Origin: Charina bottae
Taxonomy: Eukaryota; Chordata; Lepidosauria; Squamata; Charinaidae
Assembly (NCBI GenBank): GCA_023362775.1
Contig: JALMGJ010000003.1
Span: 80,376,855 to 80,440,854, forward strand
Direction: 5' to 3'
DNA: 64,000 nucleotides
The number at the start of each line of letters is the position of its first letter. The first letter of the stretch is position 1. The position numbers and the translations under genes were made by a program. Below, one piece after another: positions 24,701 through 33,700 of this stretch. The notes under the pieces are model-generated. The model had not been told where the DNA came from. It ran no database searches and saw nothing but the letters and a program-made list of their open reading frames with translations.

Positions 24701-27700
24701 GAATACACAGAAGAACTATACAAGAAAGATCTTAATGTCCCTGATAAATACGATGGTGTGGTCACTGACCTTGAGCTGAACATCCTAGAGAGTGAAGACA
24801 AGTGGGCCTTAGGAAGCATTACTAACAACAAAGCTAGCGGAGAAGACAGTATCCCAGCTGAGCTATTTAAAATCCTAAAAGATGATGCTGTTAAAGTGCT
24901 GCACTCAATATGCCAACAAATTTGGAAAACTCAACAGTGGCCACAGGATTGGAAAAGGTCAGTTTACGTTCCAATTCCAACGAAGGGCAATGCCAAAGAA
25001 TGTTCAAACTACCGTACAATTGCGCTCATTTCACATGCTAGCAAGGTTATGCTCAAAATCCTACAAGCTAGGCTTCAGCAATATGTGAACCGAGAACTAC
25101 CAGAAGTGCAAGCTGGGTTTTGAAGAGGCAGAGGAACTAGAGATCAGATTGCCAACATTTGCTGGATCATGGAAAAAGCAAGAGAGTTCCAGAAAAACAT
25201 CTACTTCTGCTTCATTGACTACGCTAAAGCCTTTGATTGTGTGGATCACAACAAACTGTGGCAAAGTCTTAAAGAGATGGGAGTACCAGACCACCTTACC
25301 TGTCTCCTGAGAAACCTGTATGTGGGTCAAGAAGCAACAGTTAGAACCGGACATGGAACAACCGACTGGTTCAAAATTGGGAAAGGAGTACGACAAGGCT
25401 GTATATTATCACCCTGCTTATTTAACTTATATGCAGAGTACATCATGAGAAATGCCGGGCTGGATGAATCACAAGCCGGAGTTAAGATTGCTGGGAGAAA
25501 TATCAACAACCTCAGATGATACCACCCTAATGGCAGAAAGTGAAGAGGAACTAAAGAGCCTCTTGATGAGGGTGAAAGAGGAGAGTGCAAAAGCTGGCTT
25601 GAAACTCAACATTAAAAAATCTCAGATCATGGCATCTGGTCCCATCACTACCTGGCAAATAGAAGGGGAAGAAATGGAAGCAGTGACAGATTTTATTTTC
25701 TTGGGCTCCAAGATCACCGCAGACGGTGACTGCAGCCATGAAATTAAAAGACGCTTGCTCCTTGGGAGGAAAGCTATGGCAAACCTAGACAGCATATTAA
25801 AAAGCAGAGACATCGCCTTGCTGACAAAGGTCCATATAATTAAAGCTATGGTTTTCCCAGTAGTAATGTATGGCTGTGAGAGTTGGACCATAAGAAAGGC
25901 TGAGCGCCAAAGATTTGATGCTTTCGAACTGTGGTGATGGAGAAGACTCTTAAGAGTCCCTTGAACTGCAAGGAGGTCAAATCAGTCAATCCTAAAGGAA
26001 ATCAACCCTGACTGCTCATTGGAAGGACAGATACTGAAGCTGAAGCTCAAATACTTTGGCCACCTAATGCGAAGAGAGGACTCACTGGAAAAGACCCTGA
26101 TGCTGGGAAAGACTGAAGGCAAAAGGAGAAGGGGACGGCAGAGGATGAGATGGTTAGATAGCATCACCGATGTAATGAACATGAATTTGAGTAAACTCCG
26201 GGAGACAGTGGAGGACAGGGAGGCCTGGCATGCTATGGTCCATGAGTTCACAAAGAGTCGGACATGACTAAACGACTGAACAACAACAACAACACAGGGC
26301 AACACCATCCAGGACAGATGCAGTAGACATGGGATAGGAATTAGCAATGGGTACAGCAAATTTTGTATAGTTTTCTGCCAAGCCAAGGATGGGAAGTCAG
26401 AAATTTAACTCAGTAGGGGAAAAGGTCATTTGAGTAATAGCTGAGGTGTATCAAGATATTACCTGAAACTTCTTCCTTTTGTCTGCCCATGGTATTTATG
26501 TAGTTCTCTTATCTCAGATGATAAAAGCATCTTCTCACCTTTGTGATTATCATGTGCTAACTTGTCTTTAGGCAAGATAATCAGGAGAGCCAATAGCCTT
26601 GTCCTAAGGCAAACAATGTCTTAATATTCAAGGCCATAATATTCAAGGTAGACTCCAGCAATTCATGGAGCGAGAATTGCCAGATGTACAAACTGGGTTT
26701 AGAAAAGGCAGAGGAACTAGAGACCAAATTGCCAATATCCACTGGATAATGGAGAAAGCCAGGGAGTTTCAGAAAAGCATCTATTTCTGTTGTATTGAGT
26801 ATTCTAAAGCCTTTGACTGTGTGGATCATAACAAATTGGGGCAAGTTCTTGGTGGTATGGGGATACCAAGTCATCTTGTCTGCCTCCTGAGGAATCTGTA
26901 TAATGACCAAGTAGCAACGTTAAGAACAGACCACGGAACAATGGACTGGTTTCAGATTGGGAAAGGAGTATGGCAGGGCTGTATACTCTCACCCTACCTA
27001 TTCAACATGTATGCAGAACACATCATGCGACATGCTGGGCTTGATGAATCCAAGGCTGGAGTTAAAATCGCTGGAAGAAACATTAACAATCTCAGATATG
27101 CAGATGATACCACTTTGATGGCTGAAAGCGAGGAGGAGCTGAGGAGCCTTATGATGAAGGTGAAAGAAAAAAGTGCAAAAGCTGGGTTGCAGTTAAACCT
27201 CAAATAACCAAGATTATGGCAACCAGCTTGATTGATACAGTAACTGGCAAATAGAGGGAGAAAAGGTGGAGGCAGTGACAGACTTTGTATTTCTAGGCGC
27301 AAAGATTACTGCAGACGCTGACTGCAGCCAGGAAATCAGAAGATGTTTACTTCTTGGGAGGAGAGCAATGACAAATCTTGATAAAATAGTTAAGAGCAGG
27401 GACATCACACTGACAACAAAGATCCGCATAGTTAAAGCAATGGTATTCCCCGTAGTAACCTATGGTTGCGAGAGCTGGACCATAAGGAAGGCTGAGCGAA
27501 GGAAGATAGATGCTTTTGAACTGTGGTGCTGGAGGAAAATTCTGAGAGTGCCTTGGACTGCAAGAAGATCAAACAAGTCCATACTCCAGGAAATAAAGAA
27601 ATGATATTAAAGGCAAAACTGAAGTACTTTGGCCACATAATGAGAAGACGGGATACCCTGGAGAAGATACTGATGCTGGGGAAAGTAGAAGGCAAAAGGA

Positions 27701-30700
27701 AGAGGGGCCGACCAAGGGCAAGATGGATGGATGATATTCTGGAGGTGACGGACTCAATTGTGGGGGAGCTGGGGATGACGACGGCCAACAGGAAGCTCTG
27801 GAGTGGGCTAGTCCATGAAGTCACGAAGAGTCGGAAGCGACTGAACGAATAAACAACAAAAAGACTGTTGTGTTCCTTGCAAGACTTCTGTTGAATTCCT
27901 GACTATGTTAAAGCATCTAAATTTAGGTAATCTGCCCTAAAAAAAAACCCTACTGAAAACTCACACTCCCCATTTTATAAGTATTTACTCAACGTAGCTG
28001 GGTGCAATAATCCTTTAGTGAAACCAGGCTTTATCTTCCAGCAAGCAAGGATTTAATATAAAGTATTTCCCAATAAATCATCAGTATTAATGCCAATTTT
28101 TAAATATTGCGTTATACAGGATAGATAAGAAGCATTAGACCTGTCCAACAAGCTTCCACTGTGGGGGTACAAAGTATAAAGTTTAGAACGAATCGCAGCC
28201 AAAAGAGAGGCAGAATATTGGAGGGTTTCCATCAGCAAGGAACTTACCAGGATTGCAAAATACTCTTGGACACAAAACATACACTTTGGGACACTTCTTG
28301 GATTGGCACTAGACTTAGACAGTACATGCTGGCCGACAGGGCAAAATGGGAATGGGAGGAAAGCAAGCAAGCATGGCCCCTCCTCTCATACCCTGTGCAG
28401 AGGTTGCAAAAAAAAAAAAAAAACACCCAAAAAACCCAGCAACCAAAAAAGGAAGGGAGTTTATTTTTCACAGCTTGGCACCAAAAATAGGAATTTATCC
28501 ATAGCTCCATAAAATAATGCCTGGACTTTGTGGCATGGAGGAGAATTGGTTAGGGATGAAAGAATATAAAACAAGTCTCACTTTGAAATCACACTATATT
28601 GGTTCAATAAGCTACTCGGCAATAAAAGAGAAAAGGCAAAATACACAAAGAGTGGAAATGGACATCGGGGTCTGTCCCTCAAATCCATCCAGAATTATAT
28701 TCAAAGTATTATGCAATTTATTTGCACTTACTGTCAGACTCGCTTTGCTTGCCTGCCATGTATTTGAGCCGGCTCGTGTCAGCCTACTTTGTAGCCAGCT
28801 ACTTTGCACCCAAGAGAACTGCCTCCCTCACATTCTTTCGCTGACTGGGAAAAACCAAGGACACTGATAAGACACCTGAACTCTCCTTAAACTTAACAAG
28901 TTGGGAGGGGGGAAGATCAAGAGTGGGAGAACGGTTGTTTTGAAACTAACAAGGGATGAAGTCAGAGGGATGTTCTTAACTTTGAATGCTTGGCGCCAAA
29001 TCTGGTATTCAGAGCTTTGCAGCCGTTCCATGTAGCCGTATTTTAATAAATAAATTCTTTTAGCATTCTGATGGAGAATGTCTGGAGAATTTCTGAAGTT
29101 AAGATACTGGCACTGGGACCATCACACTTACTCTGCATCAGCTCCTGGTTTCCATTACAAAAGTTCAGTGAGGAGCAGTGGAAAGATACCTAAATTATCT
29201 AGCTGATAAACGTTTGCTGTTCTTGGCTGAGGGCACAGCCAAGCCCTTTTGGGAGAGGTGAAGCAGATTACTGGGCCCGGGCTGCCCATGGCCTTCCTAC
29301 AGGCTGCCTTCCTACCCATGATGTAAAGCAAAAGCTTGGAACCTGTGGTCCTCTGCCCATACAGCTCCTAGCACTTTTTGTTGCACAGGCTATGGCTGTG
29401 GGCAGCTGTATTTCAGCAGCACCTGGAATGCCAGAGTTTCCCACACCTGCTCTAAAGTATGTGCACATTTTAAAGAGAAATAGTGTGCAGGCCCCATTTT
29501 AAATACTGAAATATTATCAGTATATCTAGAAAGGGAACAAAGAAGACAAACTCCATTTAGGAAAGAGTGATGGACATTAAGTTCATTAGTTCGCTGCACC
29601 TTTTTAGAAATGGTTCCTTTGAACTTCAGCATGAAGACAATGACTGGTTATATGCATAACAAGAGAGCCAGTTTGGTGTAGTGGTAAAGAGCACCAGGGA
29701 ATTTCCATTTTAAGGAGTAAAATATGTAACGTAAACATCTTCAAGGCTTAAGGCACTTGCTTGCCTTTTCAAACCTCTCAAACCTCCAAAAAACTTATTG
29801 TATTTTTAATCAGTATTCATTTTTAGTTCTATTGTAAACCGCCCAGAGTCGCTCTTTGAGTGAGATGGGTGGTGACGAAATTCGAAATATAAATAAATAA
29901 AAAACAGGGAACCCCTCCCACATTCACCCTGAGGGGCCCTGGGGGCTACAAAAGACATGTTGCAGAGCCAGATGCAATCTGTGGGCCACACTTTTCGCAA
30001 CTCTGGTATAGCAAGTTAATCTCTTAACATGAAAAGGAACATTTCCCCACTACATTTGTGCTTTTCAGACAAATCTTAAAGCAATGCTAGAAACAAAATG
30101 TCTCACCTACATGGTCCTCTAAGGGAGATTTCCCCAATATATACTGAAGTCTCAAACTGCCTGAAAATACGTTTCTGTCTCTTAAAAATGTGAAATCGGA
30201 AAAGTACTTTTTAAAAACCAGAAAATTCTGAGTTGGGTGGTCTCTAGAGTTTTGTCAATATAATGCTTGGCCTGGAAAGAGTCACCCAACAGTATTTCTG
30301 TTTCAGAGTTTTCTCCTCACTCCCTTCCCTTTTTGCAAAATTTAAAAGGGCTTAGTATTTAATCACAGATCTCTGTTGTCTTATCTGGAAATCCCGGAGA
30401 CCCTGCAACGCAGGTAAGTGAAGGGAAAACAAACAAAAGGATAAATTGGAGCAAAATATAGAAATGTAGAGTTTAAATGAAGGATAAGTAATAAATGGAA
30501 GAGAAAAGAAACCAGGCAAGATGGAACTGTTCACAAATCAGAAAGGAAGGAGAACTTAGAAACTTTGCAGAGGTGACAGCCAAAAGACAATCTATGCTGT
30601 GAAGGAAAAGAGAAGGGCAAAAACATCAGGAGGGATAGAGAAGCTATGGAAGCAGTGACTAGGATCCATTTTTTTCCAAGGGGCAAGACAATGACAAATG

Positions 30701-33700
30701 ATCACAGGAAGCAGGACAGGAACGTTCAGCTCTTTTTTCTCTTGGGTGGGGAGGTTGTGTTTGCTTTTGTTTTTAAAATTAAAATATTGTCTGAACATGT
30801 GCATGTGCACACACGAAAGTCCCTTCTACTGGGATTGCGCTGAACCAAAGCCTGCTGGAAACTGAATGCACGTGTTCTTTTTTTAGTGCAACCAATTTAT
30901 TTACACTCTTTGAGACCTGGACAGTACAAAAGAGGGACACAAGGACTGCACCCACCCACTAGAAAGCTTAGTAGAAAAATTAGCTTCTGGCCCACTGTGA
31001 TATTTTGACTTGGCAATCATGACAGAACAATAAAGGCCAAAGAGCAATAAATATTTGTTTGTTTGCCCATGAAGCCTTGAGATATAATTTCCTATATTTT
31101 GATTTGAACCAGTTATTTAATTCTAGGCTTACAGTATTATGGTAAACATTTATTTTTATGAGTACAGATTGTCATCAAACCCTAGCACATGAAGCATTCT
31201 TAAAATGGAACTGCATAAGCTGGTTTGAAAAACCCTTTTAAGTACCATTCTAAGTCCAAATCAGTATGTTGAATAGTAGGTTCTAACCCATTTAAAATTC
31301 ATCCGCTTCAAGGAGGGGAGGAAAAACCTTATAACGTCTATTGATAAAGCCTTTAATCAGTAGTACTCATACCATGAAATTATAAGTCAGACTCAGCAGT
31401 AAATACCAGTATAATGATGAGCTACTGAAACTGTAACAGAGATCAGTCACCCTTTAACCTACTTATTTTTGGTCAGGGCAATTGAAGAGGAAGGGAAGGG
31501 TTGATTTTCCAACTTTCTGAAATACATTTATGGACAAACAGGGATTCTAATTTGACATATTTGTAAGTGTGTTGTGTATGGGTACAATTAACATGGACAT
31601 GTATGCTATTCCCAAAATTATTTCTGAAGGCCAATTTAGACACCACACCAGCCATTTCTTTTAATGATGCTCCTTGAAAACCATGGAGGTTCCGCTTCAT
31701 GAAAGGCTTCCTATGCATAGAGACACCTAGAGGTATGACTTCTTGGCCACCAAACTCTTATTTGACTTAGACCTTGTTTGAAACATGCTGGGACCCCGCT
31801 TTCCATTTTTTATTGGTTTTCAGTTTAGATCTCATGAGCCAGGACCTAGAAAGAGACAGCCTTACCAGCCACAATGTCTGCCCAACAGCTAACTAAATTT
31901 GTATAGTGATCGAATCAGAACCTGTTCCCTTTCATTGCAATCAACGTAAGGAATATTTGGTTAACAGGAAACAGTGCAAAATAAAGGAATGGCCCCCGAA
32001 CAAGTAGAGTTTTTACCAGGCTGAGATTAAGGCTCTCAGTTTTTCCAAACAGAATTACTTGTGGTGAAAGGAAGCGCAGCCTATGAGTGCCAGTATGAAA
32101 GGACCTGTTTGAATACCATACTTTCCATGGATTTCCATGCTGTTCAAATGTAGGATTCCTCACTTTCCTCACCCTAGTATTTAATGAGAGACTGGGGGGG
32201 GCGGGGTGTATGTGTTAATGAAAAGATCAACATTAATTTCCCCTTCTCCTGTGATCCAATGATAATAAAAATGGATATATTGGGACAGATATTGCAGGTA
32301 ACCTTGGCTCATAAATACTTACGAAAACTCTGATTCTCATTTAATGTTCTATGTATAGTAGAGGAATTTATACAAACTCAAAGTATGCTCCTAGGTCACT
32401 TTCCTCCTCTACCTACTTAGGCCTGAACATGCACACCCACTTAACATCTGTTTATTGGAAAATGAATGGCAACCATGCTCTGAAACTTTAAAAACACCAA
32501 AGGTCTGGATTCATTTAAAAAAGCTTATAGCCAATGGATTTCCTGGGGACCTTCTATCCAAATCCTAACCTGATTTGACCCTGCTCTGCTTTTCAACTAC
32601 AGCTCCAAGCAGCCCCAGCCAACATAGCCAATGCAGAGGGAAACACTATTTCTGCACCTGGTAGAGTGCCACAGATTCTACCCCCTGTTTTAAGCCATTC
32701 TTCTTTATGCTCAGAAGTGCCTGCTCCTGCTTCTCTCTTTCTCATACAACACAAAGTTGCTCTGGACATTAGGCTTTTGCCCATACACAGGGTAGAGCTA
32801 CCTGCCAGTGACTGCCCCAGCTGGTCTCTGGTGCGCCAGCACTTATTCAGAGTGCTGTATGTGGGAGGATATCATCTGATGTTTGCTAAAGGCAGGAAAT
32901 GCCTTAACCTGGAATTTCAAAATGGAATTTCAAAACAGCAGGAAGAACAGCCTGATGTCCTTCTGTTTCTTAAAACGTGTGTAAGAAAAGCATAACGATC
33001 CCATAAAGTCATTGTAGGGGAAGGGCCATGTTAGTCTATGGTAGCCAAAAATCAAGAGGAGTCTAGTAGCATCTTTTCAGAATAGCAACATTTATTAAAA
33101 AGCATAAGCTTTATTTGTTAGTCTGAAAACATGCTACCAGACACCTCTTGATTTTTTGGGAAACCTTTACAGAAATTCCTTCCTTCCTTCCTTCCTTCCT
33201 TCCTTCCTTCCTTCACATGGGAACACATACAAATAAAAAAACATTGAGAGTAAAAAGTTAATAAACAAGAAATTAGATATTCAATAAACAAGGGCAACAT
33301 GAAAAAGTTATGAAAATAGTTGACATGAAATCCATTTTTTCTCTAGTTACTGAGGCCTATAAGAGCTGACTTAAAGGGAAAAGAACATGTAAAACATCAC
33401 TGCTTATCCAAAGAAGTCACTCTTATGGAGGCTTTGTTGAGGGCAGAGACAATAACCTCTGTTGGGACACCCAAAACATAGAATTAAACCCCACTGAAGC
33501 TAGGCAGGCTCCCAAATATATTTCCTGCATTGAAAACATAGTGGACATAATAACTCTACTTTAAAATTCTGACTTTGGGCATATCTTATTCAGAGAAGTT
33601 GAGGAAAACGTATGTCCTTAACTCACCGTAGCAATCACGTTGACTCAATTTTTATACATATCCAGTACCCAAGATCATACTGAAAGTACACATATTGTGC

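Noticed and set aside
32666..32995. 109-codon frame as a possible host exon
   Set aside because: No known domain, no convincing splice sites on both sides, and part resembles a worn hAT MITE.
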